Below, piece after piece: positions 9,326 through 21,093 of a stretch of 64,000 nucleotides of DNA. The number at the start of each line of letters is the position of its first letter. Position 1 is the first letter of the stretch. The notes beneath the pieces were generated by a model. The model saw only the letters and a program-made list of their open reading frames with translations. It did no database searches and was not told the DNA's origin. A program made the translations under genes and the position numbers. Source of the stretch: Haloimpatiens sp. FM7315 (GTDB taxonomy: Bacteria > Bacillota > Clostridia > Clostridiales > Clostridiaceae); NCBI GenBank assembly GCA_041861885.1, contig JBGVUE010000001.1:291001-355000 (forward strand), read 5' to 3'.

Positions 9326-10000
9326 ATTAAGGGAACCGTGGTTGCTACATGGTTAAAAACCTGTAGGAAGCTTTACAATGATGAAGTTGTGGACAAGTCT
9401 ATGAGTTCAATAGGTTGGGACAAAAATAGAATATTTTCACCTATAGAAAAAGTAGATGATGGTGATATTAAAAAGGTTATTAAAAAGTAGCGGGACAAGA
9501 AAGTATAGGGGTAAAAGCTGCTTTGTTTACTTTTGCTTTATCTATAATTTCAATTACTCCAATATTAGGCTTTAGCAATATATTAAAGTCTACAGTAGGG
9601 GCTTTAATTGCAGCTCTTTCAACTTTTGCTGGGGTATCTTTACTGGTTAGACCAAAAGAACTAATAAGTGTTACTATAAACCAAATAAATCATCATAAGT
9701 ACTTTGAAGAGACTCATATAGAGAGTGGCGATTTCTTTCAGGAGATGTTTAATTTACTTAAGGATTATAAAAATGTAATTAAATCTGATTTTGTTGAGTT
9801 TAAAGATGTTAGCTATGAGGCTAATAAATCAAATCAATTGGTTTGAGGCTCTATGATTAAAACAATAGAAGAATTAAATAAAGAAGCGGATTAAATATCT
9901 GGTATATATGAAAATATAGATTCTTTGGCAGCTATTGCAGAGGAAAATTTAGCATCTTCAGAGGAAGTAAGTACAAAATTTAATTATTATAAGGGAGAGT
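9326..10000 (+). pseudogene. Decayed H-NOX/methyl-accepting chemotaxis receptor
   Basis: A good ribosome site GGGGAGG (9311-9317) precedes ATT instead of ATG at 9326. The next about 50 codons (KGTVVATWLKTCRKLYNDEVV ... GWDKNRIFSPIE) match the start of H-NOX heme-binding domains. After one frame correction at the A5 run 9482-9486, the sequence jumps within 15 codons to a membrane segment (TFALSIISITPILGFSNILK) and the chemoreceptor linker. The remainder of the H-NOX domain, including the heme-ligand histidine region, is gone. Further stops at 9844 and 9891 interrupt the signalling part (SLAAIAEENLASSEEVS). Unlike other broken genes here, one base does not repair it, so it is a genuine remnant. 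Confidence 0.75.
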
Positions 10001-10006
10001 TTGTGA

Positions 10007-10641
10007 ATGCAGAGGATATATGAAGCTATTTCTTGTAATTGGAAGAACATAATAATTAGAGGAACTTTTTCTTTGACAATTCCATTAATCAGCTTGATAT
10101 ATACTAAGCTTAATCATTGTAGAGGTATAGAAAAGATTTTGTGCACCTTTATAGATGAGGCTATACCATTTTGTAAGTTTTTCAGTGTGCCTTATATGCT
10201 TTGGTATGCATACGTAGGAATATTTTTGGGACTTTTATGTATTATGGATAAAAAAATTATATTAGACTTCTTATAGGGCTAAATGTAGGAATGCTTTTAT
10301 GTTATCTAATATATTATTTGTTTCCGACTTTTGTTCCAAGGCCAAGTGTCATAGGTTCTGATATTTTCAGCAATATGGTGAGATTTATATATGAAGCTGA
10401 TAATCCGTATAATTGCTTCCCTAGTATTCATGTTTTGAATTCCTTACTTGTTGCACTTTACGTAAATAGGTCTATAAAACTCAATAATACAATTAAGTTG
10501 ATTTCAAGTATATGTTCTTTAACAATTATATTATCAACTATGGTTTTAAAACAGCATTATATATTAGACGTAATGGCTTCAACTACCTTAGCATATTTCT
10601 TATATTTTGTAATAGGAAAGTTAAGTGTTAATTTAAAGTAA
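10007..10641 (+). CDS. PAP2-family membrane phosphatase (frameshifted)
   Basis: Restoring one A in the A7 run at 10250-10256 joins two frames into a 211-residue membrane protein with about five hydrophobic segments. The segments VPRPSV, NCFPSIHVLNSL and LKQHYILDVMAS fit the lipid phosphatase C1-C3 motifs, with the catalytic histidines in PSIH and KQHY...D. Such proteins remove phosphate from phosphatidate or undecaprenyl-pyrophosphate-like lipids; the substrate cannot be told. The start at 10007 follows AAGGGAG. It begins directly after the H-NOX remnant. An imperfect terminator follows. Confidence 0.78.
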
Positions 10642-10672
10642 ATAATATAATTTTTCAAGATAGGCATTTAAG

Positions 10673-10724
10673 GTCCGCAATTTATACAGAAAAATTCTGT
10701 TTATGAATTGTGGATTTTTATTTT
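10673..10724 (+). terminator. Imperfect hairpin terminator after the PAP2 gene
   Basis: TCCGCAATTTATACAGAA pairs imperfectly with TTCTGTTTATGAATTGTGGA around an AAA loop, followed by TTTTTATTTT. Confidence 0.6.
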
Positions 10725-10841
10725 GCTTTGTTAGGATTATAATTATAAGTATATTGAATTTTTATGTGATTATTTTTATGATAAAAAGCTTAGAGGATAT
10801 TAAAGAAGTATTGAGGCTTAAATATAAAAGGAGGAAAATAT

Positions 10842-12274
10842 ATGTACGATATTGCGATTATTGGTGCAGGAGTTATAGGATGTAATATAGCAAGGGAGTT
10901 ATCAAAATACGATTTAAATATATGTGTAATTGAAAAAAATTCTGATATTGCAGAAGGAACTACAAAGGCAAACAGTGCCATAATTCATGGTGGGTTTGAT
11001 GCCAAAGAAGGGACTTTAAAGGCAAAACTAAATGTTATTGGAAATAAAATGTTTGATGAGCTATCTTTAAAATTAGATTTTCCTTTTATAAGAAATGGAT
11101 CACTGGTTTTATGTTTTGATGAAAAAGATATAAAAGGTCTTTTTGAGCTTAAAAAAAGAGGAGAAAATAACGGAGTTCAGGGTCTTGAGATACTCGATAG
11201 AGATAAAATTCTTGAGATGGAGCCTAATGTAAGTTCAAAGGTTGTTGCCGCTCTTTATGTTAAAAATTCAGGGATTGTTTGTCCTTATGAAATGACTATA
11301 GCTTTGGCGGAAAATGCTTATGAAAATGGTGCTGAATTTATATTTAACTGGGATGTGGTAGATATAATAAAAAATGAGGATGGATTTATAATAAAATCAG
11401 AAGATGCTAGCATTAAAAGCAAAATAGTTATAAATGCTGCTGGAGTTAACGGGGATTTTATAAATAATTTAGTTAGCGAGAATAAACTTAATATAATACC
11501 AAGAAAAGGGGAATATTGCTTATTTGATAAGTATGCTGGAAAAATGTTTTCAAAAACCATATTTCAGCTTCCAACAAAAATGGGAAAAGGGGTTTTAGTT
11601 ACGCCTACAGTGGATGGTAATTTGATAATAGGCCCTAATGCATTAGATGTTGAAAGCAAAGAAGATATAAAAACTACAGTAGAAGGATTAAATGAGGTAT
11701 TAGATAAAGCAAGAATTAGTATAGACAAGGTTCCTATGAGACAAGTGATAACATCTTTTGCAGGACTTAGAGCCCATAGCTTAAAGGATGATTTTATAAT
11801 AGGGGAAAGCAAGGATGTTAAAAACTTAATAAATGTTGCAGCTATAGAATCTCCAGGTCTATCGAGTTCACCGGCTATTGCAAAAATGGTTGAGGAGATT
11901 ATAGTAAAAAAATTATCTATAAAAAAGAAAAAGATTTTAATCCCATTAGAAAAGGAATACCTAAATTTAGAAATATGAATAATATAGAGAGACAAAAATT
12001 AATTAAAGAAAACCCTTTATATGGTAATATAGTCTGCAGATGTGAAACTGTAACTGAAGGTGAAATAGTTGAAGCCATAAAAAGGCCCTTAGGAGCTAAA
12101 AATTTAGATGGAGTTAAAAGGAGAACAAGAGCAGGTATGGGAAGATGCCAATCTGGTTTTTGTTCTACTAAAATAGTTGATATTTTGGCAAGAGAGCTTG
12201 GAATTTCAAAACTTGATGTTACTAAATTTGGGAGAAAATCTAATTTATTGGTGGGTAAAAACAAGGAAATTTAG
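10842..12274 (+). CDS. Type III FAD-dependent glycerol-3-phosphate dehydrogenase (frameshifted)
   Basis: One A added to the A5 run at 11928-11932 gives a continuous 477-residue protein. It has an N-terminal FAD-binding DAO domain (IIGAGVIGCNIARELSKYDL, then HGGFDA) and a C-terminal BFD-like [2Fe-2S] domain (VCRCETVTEGEI ... GMGRCQSGFC). This two-domain layout is the type III GlpA-like enzyme that oxidises glycerol-3-phosphate to dihydroxyacetone phosphate. ATG at 10842 follows AGGAGG. The context supports the role: a second FAD oxidoreductase, a DUF1667 protein and glycerol kinase follow in the same direction. A hydroxyglutarate-oxidase-like activity is the main alternative for the first domain alone. 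Confidence 0.85.
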
Positions 12275-12306
12275 AATTCAGGATAAAGAAATTGGAGGAT
12301 TTTTAT

Positions 12307-13558
12307 ATGAAGCAGTATGACATGATCATAATAGGTGGGGGCCCAGCAGGACTTGCAGCTGCAATTAAGGCCAAAGAATCTGGTGTTAATGATTTAATTA
12401 TAATAGAAAGAGACAGGGAGCTTGGGGGTATATTAAACCAGTGCATTCATAATGGCTTTGGACTTCATACTTTTAAGGAAGAATTAACAGGACCTGAGTA
12501 TGCAAGTAGGTTTATAGATAGAGTTAAAGAGCTTGAAATACCATATATGCTAAATACTATGGTTTTAGATATAAATGAACATAAAGTAGTAACTTCTGTA
12601 AATAGTAAAGAAGGTATATTAGAAATGAAAGCTAAGACTATTATCTTGGCTATGGGATGTAGAGAGAGACCAAGAGGTGCAATAAATATACCTGGTAGTA
12701 GATGTGCTGGTATATATTCCGCTGGAACTGCACAAAAGTTTGTAAATCTAGAGGGGTTAATGCCTGGTAGAGAAGTTGTTATATTAGGTTCCGGAGATAT
12801 AGGACTTATTATGGCAAGGAGAATGACTCTTGAGGGTGCTAAGGTTAAAGCAGTTGTAGAAATTATGGATTATTCAAGTGGTTTAAAAAGAAATATAGTT
12901 CAGTGCTTAGATGATTTTGATATACCCTTAATGCTTTCTCATACAGTTATAAGTATAAAGGGAAAAGATAGATTGGAAGGAGTTACTATAGCTAAAGTTG
13001 ACGTCAATAGAAAACCTATAGAGGGGACAGAAAAGTATATACCTTGTGATACGCTACTTTTATCAGTGGGCCTTATACCTGAAAACGAATTGTCCGAAAA
13101 AGCAAAGGTTAGGCTATCAAAAATAACTGGAGGACCAGAGGTAAATGAGAGCTATGAAACAAATATTGAGGGGATATTTGCTTGCGGTAATGTACTTCAT
13201 GTCCATGATTTAGTGGATAATGTTACTAAAGAAAGTTATAATGCTGCAAAAATGCTACAAGGTATCTTAGTTATGAAAGATGTAAAAAAAGGGTTATTGA
13301 AGTTAAGGTTTCAAATGGTGTTAGATATACAGTGCCAAAATACATAAATACATATAAAGTAGAAGATAGTATAGATGTTTTTTTTAGAGTGGATAATGTG
13401 TATAAAAACAAAGCTATAGCTGTTTATTTTGATGAAAAAAAGAAATATTAAGAAAGAAAAGGATACTAACTCCTGGAGAGATGGAAAGTGTAAGGCTTAC
13501 AAAGGATATGTTTGAAAGTAATAAAGATTGTAAAATTATAAAGCTTTGTGTGGAATAA
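12307..13558 (+). CDS. FAD/NAD(P)-dependent oxidoreductase of the glycerol operon (two frameshifts)
   Basis: The ATG at 12307 lies 7 bp after TTGGAGGA. The frame breaks at A7 runs 13284-13290 and 13435-13441; one A in each gives about 417 residues ending at 13558. Two dinucleotide folds are visible: FAD-binding IIGGGPAGLAAAIKAKESG near the start and NAD-binding ILGSGDIGLIMARRMTLEG in the middle. FACGNVLHVHDLVDNV marks the second FAD contact. It is the usual partner of type III glycerol-3-phosphate dehydrogenase and probably passes electrons from it. The C-terminal tail (LTPGEMESVRLTKDMFES) is the extra domain seen in such operon proteins. Confidence 0.82.
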
Positions 13559-13657
13559 TTGATGTATTAAATTTAATAGTAAAAAATATACTGTGATGTA
13601 AAGTATACAATGTGTATAAAATACTTATTTTTATTGATTTACGGAGGTAATTTTAAA

Positions 13658-14035
13658 GTGATATATTGTAAAAAATTAACCTGCATTGGCTGCCCTATGG
13701 GCTGTGAAATAGAAGTTAAACTTGAAGATGAAAAGGTAATAGAGATAAAAGGAAATAATTGCAATATAGGGAGCTCTTATGCTAAAAAAGAGTGTACACA
13801 TCCAAGCAGAATTGTAACTTCTTCTTTAAGGGTAACAAATGGAGAATCAAAGATGGTTTCTGTGAAGACAGAAAAAGATGTGCCAAAGGAAAAGGTTTTT
13901 GAATGTATTAAGGCTTTAAAAAGCATTAAAATAGAGGCACCACTTCATATAGGTGACGTGGTAATTGAAGATGTTGCAAAAACAGGAGTAAAGGTAGTTG
14001 TAACTAAAAATGTAGAGGCTAAGGGGAAGAATTAA
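13658..14035 (+). CDS. DUF1667 domain protein of the glycerol operon
   Basis: The frame is open from 13610, but the GTG at 13658 has a GGAGGT site at 13643-13648 at good distance, giving 125 residues. An N-terminal cluster KKLTCIGCPMGCEIEV and further cysteines (GNNCNIG, KKECTHPSR) suggest a metal or Fe-S site. The pattern fits DUF1667, a family of unknown biochemical role that nearly always accompanies the two flavoproteins upstream. It lies 57 bp before glpK. I infer an electron-transfer or assembly role for the dehydrogenase complex. Confidence 0.8.
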   Translation: MIYCKKLTCIGCPMGCEIEVKLEDEKVIEIKGNNCNIGSSYAKKECTHPSRIVTSSLRVTNGESKMVSVKTEKDVPKEKVFECIKALKSIKIEAPLHIGDVVIEDVAKTGVKVVVTKNVEAKGKN

Positions 14036-14065
14036 TAGGGTAAAAATTAATGTAAAAACATATAA

Positions 14066-15589
<1,524 letters not shown>

Positions 15590-15615
15590 ATTATATATAG
15601 AAACAGTTGGTTTTT

Positions 15616-15692
15616 AAATTGAACCATTAATTTTTTACTGGAGCTATTTTTTTATATGCGAAAGTTAATTTATTAATGGTTCAATTTTTCCT
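15616..15692 (+). terminator. Terminator of the glycerol operon
   Basis: AAATTGAACCATTAAT (15616-15631) pairs perfectly with ATTAATGGTTCAATTT (15672-15687), then T-rich sequence. The loop is 40 bases. Confidence 0.75.
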
Positions 15693-15778
15693 TTATAACT
15701 TAACGTTAAATGGGTATTCAAAGTATTTAACCGTTTACGTTTTCAATGTATAATTTAAGTCAGAAAGGAAGATATGGC

Positions 15779-17909
15779 ATGATATTAAATGCAAGAAGTA
15801 TAGCGATTTTAATGGATTTAGTAAAAGCTGAAGATTATTTAAAGGTAAGCTATTTATCTAGCAAATATAAGATTACAGAAAGAGCTATAAGATATAATCT
15901 AGATAAAATTGAAAAGTTTTTGGTTAAGAACAAATTTGAATTTCTTTTAAAGGATTATACAAAGGGAGTAAAGCTTGTAAAAAGCAAAAACTTAGTTGAA
16001 TTTGTTAAAAGATTTAAAGGAGAATATACTCCCTACAAATATGTTTATTCAAAAGAAGAAAAGATTATCTATACTATAAGTGAACTTTTGCAGTCCAAGA
16101 CAATCTTAAATGCTGGCTTTTTTGAAAAAAGCTTTATATATCTAAAAATACTTTTCTAAAGGATTTAGATATAGTAGATAAATATTTAAAAGATAATGAT
16201 TTGGAATTGATAAGAAAACCAAGAGTTGGAATCTACATTGATGGAAGCGAAGAAGACAAGAGAAGAGTACTTAAAAAATTAGCATCTAAAACCATTGGAA
16301 CTAAAGATATATATACTTATATAAATGGGAATAGGGCTTTATCTAAGATAAATAATCTTCAGTTTGATGTGCTTTTTTCAAATATAGATTTAGATTACAT
16401 AAATGGACTTATAGTTTCTGCAGAAAGAGAACTTGATAGAGAGTTTGATGATGAGGCTTACTGTAACCTTATAACACACATAGCTATAATGATTAAAAGA
16501 ATTCAGTTAAATAAAAACATATATCTTCCAGAAATGTACTTTGAAACTATACTTAAAACAAAAGAATATAAAATAACAAAAAAATGATTAATAATATAGA
16601 AAATCATTACAATATAAAGATACCTGATGAAGAAATTGGATATATATCTTTAAGGTTTTTAGGATCAAAAGTGCTGAAGGATGAAGGAAATGAAAACAAA
16701 TATGAACTATACAATGTGACAAAAGAAATGGTAGAAGAAATAGAAAAAATATATAATGTAGATTTTGGAGAGAAAAAAGTGGGATTATAGATACTTTGAT
16801 TATGCATTTAAGGCCTGCTGTTTACAGGGTTAAATTTAACTTGCAACTTCAAAATCCTATATTTGAAGAAATATTAAACGAGTACAAAGATCTTTTTTCC
16901 AATACCAAATATGTAGTAAGGCATCTAGAAAAATACATTGGAAGTAATGTAAGTGATGAAGAGGTATCGTACATAACTTTGCATTTTGGAGCAGCTCTTG
17001 AAAATGCTAAATCTAAGATTGAAGTTTTACCAAAAGTGATTTTAGTTTGCGGAACAGGCATAGGAACAGCTAAAATGCTTGAAACACAGCTTAAAAAAAG
17101 ATTTAATGTTGATATTCAAAATACAGTTTCAAGTAGGGCAATACATTGTATAGAAAAAGATAGTTATGATTATATAATAAGCACTATAGACATACCAGAG
17201 CTTAATTCAAAGCAGTATATAAAGGTAAATGCTTTACTTTTAAAAGAGATTATGAAATCCTTAAAAAGTATTTCAATATAAAGTATGTAAAGGAAAATAA
17301 GTATGATATTTGTATGAATAAAGTAAACCAGCTTATTGATGTAGTAAGTAAAAACTGCGAAATAAAGGATATATATAAGCTACAGTATGAATTTATGAAT
17401 GTACTTATGGATGATGTTGAAAATTTCAAGGAAAATAAAATTTCAGTAATGAATGACCTTCTAAGTAGCAATTTTATAAAACTTAAGGTAAATGCATCAA
17501 ATTGGAAAGAAGCTATTTCTGAAGGAGTTAAGGTGTTAGAGAATAATAAATGTGTGAAAAGAAGCTATTATGACGCCATTATAGAAAATCTTGAAAAAGG
17601 AGGACCCTATATGGTAGTAGCAAAAGGAGTAGTTCTTTCTCATGCAAGTCCTGAAAGTGGAGTCCTAAAGCTATCCATGAGTCTTATTACTTTAAAAGAA
17701 CCTGTGGACTTTGGAGATGATTTTAAAGAAGGAGTTAGAATCATTGTGACTTTGGCAGCCACAGATAAGGAAAGCCATTTAAAGGTATTAGCACAGCTAA
17801 TGAAATTATTTCATGAAAAAAAGATTTAAAAAAATTAAAAGAGTCTAGTACTAAGGAAAAAGCCTTAGATATAATAAATAAATATTCAGATAAGAATATC
17901 GATTTTTAA
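15779..17909 (+). CDS. PRD-domain PTS transcriptional regulator, MtlR/LicR-like (five frameshifts)
   Basis: Five in-line fragments become one 711-residue protein when one base is restored at each of 16144-16148 (A5), 16578-16584 (A7), about 16773-16783 (A6/G3), 17263-17267 (A5) and 17816-17822 (A7). Order: N-terminal HTH domains (SIAILMDLVKAEDYLKVSYL ...), two PTS regulation domains with conserved histidines (LITHIAIMIKR; LIMHLRPAVYR), a IIB-like domain (VILVCGTGIGTAKMLE) and a IIA-like domain with VLSHASPESGV. Such activators switch on PTS genes when the sugar is present, through phosphorylation by the PTS. It lies 14 bp before the PTS IIB gene and so probably controls the operon it belongs to. 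The start ATG at 15779 follows AAAGGAAG. Confidence 0.82.
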
Positions 17910-17923
17910 AGGAGGAGATTTAT

Positions 17924-18211
17924 ATGAAAAAAGTATTAATAGCATGTGGAGCTGGAATTGCAACATCAACAGTAGCATTACATAAACTAAAAGCTCAATT
18001 AGAAGAGAGAGGATTAATAAGTCAGGTTTCATTGTCTCAGTGTACAGTAATAGAATTAGCTGGAAAAGCTGAAGATTATGATTTAGTTATCACAACAACT
18101 AATTTTTCTCAAAAATTGCCAGTTCCTATTGTAAAAGGATTATCTTTTATAACAGGTATAGGTATGAATAAAACTGTTGAAGAAGTAATATCATTACTTG
18201 ATTTAAAATAA
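17924..18211 (+). CDS. PTS system IIB component, galactitol family
   Basis: A 95-residue cytoplasmic phosphocarrier. KKVLIACGAGIATSTVA carries the phosphorylated Cys8 in the P-loop typical of GatB-type IIB proteins. ATG follows AGGAGGAG at good spacing, 14 bp after the regulator. It receives phosphate from the IIA protein encoded next and hands it to the sugar moved by the IIC protein. The substrate is inferred from family (galactitol or another polyol) and is not certain. Confidence 0.88.
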   Translation: MKKVLIACGAGIATSTVALHKLKAQLEERGLISQVSLSQCTVIELAGKAEDYDLVITTTNFSQKLPVPIVKGLSFITGIGMNKTVEEVISLLDLK

Positions 18212-18230
18212 TAAAAAAGCAGGTGAAGCA

Positions 18231-18689
18231 ATGGATATTTGCATAGATGAAGATTTGATTTTTGTAGATATGGAATTTAAAAGTGATAAAGAAGCTTTAG
18301 AGTTTTTATGTGGTAAGTTAAAGAAAAAAGGATATGTAAAGGATACATATAAAAAAGCGGTTTTAGATAGAGAAAAGGAATATCCAACAGGCATAAATTT
18401 TATTGATTATGGAGTTGCTATACCTCATGCCAGTGCTGAGCACGTAAATAAATCTACTTTAGCAGTTGCAACTTTAAAAACTCCTACTGAGTTTACAAAT
18501 ATAGAAAACATAGAAGAAAAGGTAGAGATTAATTTTATATGTATGATAGCATTAGCAGATAAAAGCAAGCAGGCTACTTTTCTTTCTGAACTTATGGGTA
18601 CTTTATCTGATAAAGAAAAAATATTAGAAATGGTTAAAAATGGAAACAAGAATCTAGTTAAGGATGTTTTAAATAATCTAACTAAATAA
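18231..18689 (+). CDS. PTS system IIA component, fructose/mannitol/galactitol type
   Basis: A 152-residue IIA protein with the phosphorylatable histidine in YGVAIPHASAEH (His66). The flanking AVATLKTPTEF and EINFICMIAL match the PTS_EIIA_2 fold. It begins 19 bp after the IIB gene and precedes the IIC gene by 45 bp. It takes phosphate from HPr. The frame is intact. ATG at 18231 follows a weak AGGTGAAG site. Confidence 0.88.
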   Translation: MDICIDEDLIFVDMEFKSDKEALEFLCGKLKKKGYVKDTYKKAVLDREKEYPTGINFIDYGVAIPHASAEHVNKSTLAVATLKTPTEFTNIENIEEKVEINFICMIALADKSKQATFLSELMGTLSDKEKILEMVKNGNKNLVKDVLNNLTK

Positions 18690-18734
18690 AAGTATAAAGA
18701 ATATGTTGTGATATGAAGCTAAAGGAGGAAAATC

Positions 18735-20081
18735 ATGAGTGTATTAAATTTCATAGTAGACCTTGGAGCAAGCGTTATGATGCCTATTATATTTACTATT
18801 TTTGCTTTTGCCCTTGGTGTTAAATTTGGGAAAGCTTTAAAAGCTGGTTTATTAGTAGGTATAGGTTTTATAGGGTTAAACTTAGTTATAGGTCTTTTAA
18901 CAGATAATTTAGGACCTGCGGCACAGCAAATGGTTAAAAATTTTGGACTTAATTTGCATGTAATAGATGTAGGCTGGCCAGCTGCAGCGGCAATTGCATT
19001 TGGTTCTAAGGTAGGGGCATTAATGATTCCAATAGGACTTATAGTAAATATAGTAATGCTTATAACAAAAACTACTCAAACAGTAAATATAGATATATGG
19101 AATTATTGGCATTTTGCTTTCACAGGAGCTATGGTGTCTGTATTAACAGGTAGCACTTTATGGGGTATATTTGCAGCAGTAATAAACATGATAGTAATAA
19201 TGGTAATTGGTGACTTAACAGCTAAAGGGGTAGAAGAACAACTAGGTCTTGAGGGTGTATCTATACCTCACGGATTCTCTGCATCTTTTGTACCAATAGC
19301 AATTGTAATAAACAAAATATTAGATTTCATACCAGGTATAAACAAAATAGAAATTAATGCAGAAAGTCTTCAAAAGAAATTTGGTGTCTTTGGAGAACCA
19401 GTATTTCTTGGAACTATGATTGGTGCATTACTTGGAATAATAGCAAAATATAATGTTAAAGGAATATTAACTTTAGCAGTAACTATGGGTGCTGTATTAG
19501 AATTAATACCAAAAATGGCATCAATTCTAATGGAAGGTTTAATGCCAGTATCAGAAGCCACTCAAAAGTTAATAGAAACAAAGTTTAAAAATAGGGGTAA
19601 ATTGTACATAGGTCTAGATTCAGCTGTAAGTATAGGACATCCTACAACACTTGTTGTATCACTTATATTAGTACCAGTAACGCTTTTATTATCAGTAATC
19701 ATTCCTGGAAATAGCTTTTTACCTTTTGCAAGTTTAGCAGGACTTCCATTTATGTTTGTTTTAATAGTTCCAGTAACTAAGGGAAATGTATTTAGAACAT
19801 TTATAGTTGGACTAGTTATTATAATTTGTGGATTATTAATAGGATCAAACTTAGCACCACTATTTACTGAAGCTGCTAAATTAGTTAAATTCGGTATGCC
19901 AAAAGGATCTACAGGATCCACTTTAATTTCAAGTATAGACTATGCTTCAAGCCCATTACCTTGGGTAATAATTCAATTCTTGAAATACAAAGTAATAGGT
20001 GTGGCTGCAATAGTAGTTTCAACACTTTCACTAATGATATACAATAGAAAAAGAATAGTTAAAGCAAATGTTGAACAATAA
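18735..20081 (+). CDS. PTS system IIC component, galactitol family permease
   Basis: A 448-residue integral membrane protein with about ten hydrophobic segments, of the GatC type (IGFIGLNLVIGLLTDNLG, DVGWPAAAAIAFGSKVGA). It forms the sugar channel and works with the IIB and IIA proteins upstream. ATG at 18735 follows AAAGGAGGAA. No polyol dehydrogenase or kinase gene follows; the operon stops at the bidirectional terminator at 20094-20140. The substrate could therefore be galactitol, or another polyol whose catabolic genes are elsewhere. Confidence 0.9.
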   Translation: MSVLNFIVDLGASVMMPIIFTIFAFALGVKFGKALKAGLLVGIGFIGLNLVIGLLTDNLGPAAQQMVKNFGLNLHVIDVGWPAAAAIAFGSKVGALMIPIGLIVNIVMLITKTTQTVNIDIWNYWHFAFTGAMVSVLTGSTLWGIFAAVINMIVIMVIGDLTAKGVEEQLGLEGVSIPHGFSASFVPIAIVINKILDFIPGINKIEINAESLQKKFGVFGEPVFLGTMIGALLGIIAKYNVKGILTLAVTMGAVLELIPKMASILMEGLMPVSEATQKLIETKFKNRGKLYIGLDSAVSIGHPTTLVVSLILVPVTLLLSVIIPGNSFLPFASLAGLPFMFVLIVPVTKGNVFRTFIVGLVIIICGLLIGSNLAPLFTEAAKLVKFGMPKGSTGSTLISSIDYASSPLPWVIIQFLKYKVIGVAAIVVSTLSLMIYNRKRIVKANVEQ

Positions 20082-20093
20082 ATAATAAATAAT

Positions 20094-20140
20094 AAAAAAA
20101 TTGACTGGGGTACAATTTTAGTGCCACAGTCAATTTTTTT
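20094..20140. terminator. Bidirectional terminator
   Basis: AAAAAAATTGACTG (20094-20107) mirrors CAGTCAATTTTTTT (20127-20140). It gives a T tract in both directions and serves the convergent PTS and radical SAM genes. Confidence 0.85.
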
Positions 20141-21038
20141 ATACCCCAAGTAAATCAAAATCAGGAGTGAATTTAGATGATACGGTGCCATCTCCTTGTA
20201 TAAAAGCTTTAGTTATGCCTAAAGATAAGCAATAATCTATTAGTGAATCATAGTGATTTTTGTTTAGAGCTTTGTTAATTTCAGGATAATTTAAGGCGTT
20301 ATACATTGGTGTATATTGATTCATTAGACTTATATATACATTATCCTTAAAAGTGTTATGTATAAAATCTATTACTTTTTTTGAATCAAATAATAATGAA
20401 GGAAGCATAAGATGCCTTATAATAACACCTTTTTTTATAAGTCCATCCTCTGAAAATTTAGGTTCACCTACTTGAGATACCATTTCTTTTATAGCTTCTT
20501 TGGCGTAATTAAAATAGTTTGGGGCGCTTGAATACTTTATAGCGTATTTATCTTTATAATATTTTAAGTCAGGCAGATAAACATCTATATAACCCTTTAA
20601 ACTTTTTATGGTTTCTACATTTTCATAACCATTGGAATTATATAGTATTGGAATATTAAGTCCCTTAGCCTTTGAAAGCTTTATAGCTTCAATTATTTGA
20701 GGGACATATTGGGTTGGGGATACTAAATTTATATTATGAGCCCCTCTATTTTGCTGTTCTATAAAAATCTCACTTAGTCTTTCTATAGAAATTTCTTTTC
20801 CTAGGTTTTCTTGACTTATATTGTAGTTTTGGCAAAATACACATTTTAAATTACAATTAGAAAAGAACACAGTGCCAGAACCATTAGTCCCAGATATGCA
20901 AGGTTCTTCAAAGGCATGAAGAGACACCTTTGCAAGTTTAATATTTTTTCCGCTTCTACAAAAACCTAGTTCATTTTCAAGTCTATTTACTTTACAGTTT
21001 TTAGGACATAAAGTACAGCTTGAAAGAATATTTTTCAT
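20139..21038 (-). CDS. PflX-like radical SAM protein
   Basis: A 299-residue radical SAM enzyme related to pyruvate formate-lyase activating enzyme (COG1313 type). The SAM cluster motif is CNLKCVFC (Cys62, Cys66, Cys69). An N-terminal set of cysteines (Cys8, Cys11, Cys15, Cys27) probably holds a second metal or cluster. VSPTQYVPQI and YNSNGYENVE fit the family. The ATG lies about 10 bp after an AGGTGAT-like site. The role in cells is not established; no glycyl-radical enzyme lies beside it, so a pure Pfl activase role is unlikely. Confidence 0.85.
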   Translation of the reverse strand: MKNILSSCTLCPKNCKVNRLENELGFCRSGKNIKLAKVSLHAFEEPCISGTNGSGTVFFSNCNLKCVFCQNYNISQENLGKEISIERLSEIFIEQQNRGAHNINLVSPTQYVPQIIEAIKLSKAKGLNIPILYNSNGYENVETIKSLKGYIDVYLPDLKYYKDKYAIKYSSAPNYFNYAKEAIKEMVSQVGEPKFSEDGLIKKGVIIRHLMLPSLLFDSKKVIDFIHNTFKDNVYISLMNQYTPMYNALNYPEINKALNKNHYDSLIDYCLSLGITKAFIQGDGTVSSKFTPDFDLLGV

Positions 21039-21093
21039 AAAATCACCTCGTCTTTAGTAAATTAATTATATCACTTTTTTCTTTTATATTAAT

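Noticed and set aside
10703..10885. Small open frame on the plus strand before the dehydrogenase gene
   Set aside because: It has no ribosome site, overlaps the terminator tail and the start of the real gene in another frame, and has no recognisable protein features.
11564..12264. Long minus-strand frames opposite the glycerol dehydrogenase
   Set aside because: They have no ribosome sites and lie antisense to a well-supported flavoprotein gene.
15779..17909. Five independent small regulator and PTS genes
   Set aside because: Each fragment ends at a homopolymer or short junction and continues exactly in the next frame with the domain order of one PRD regulator.
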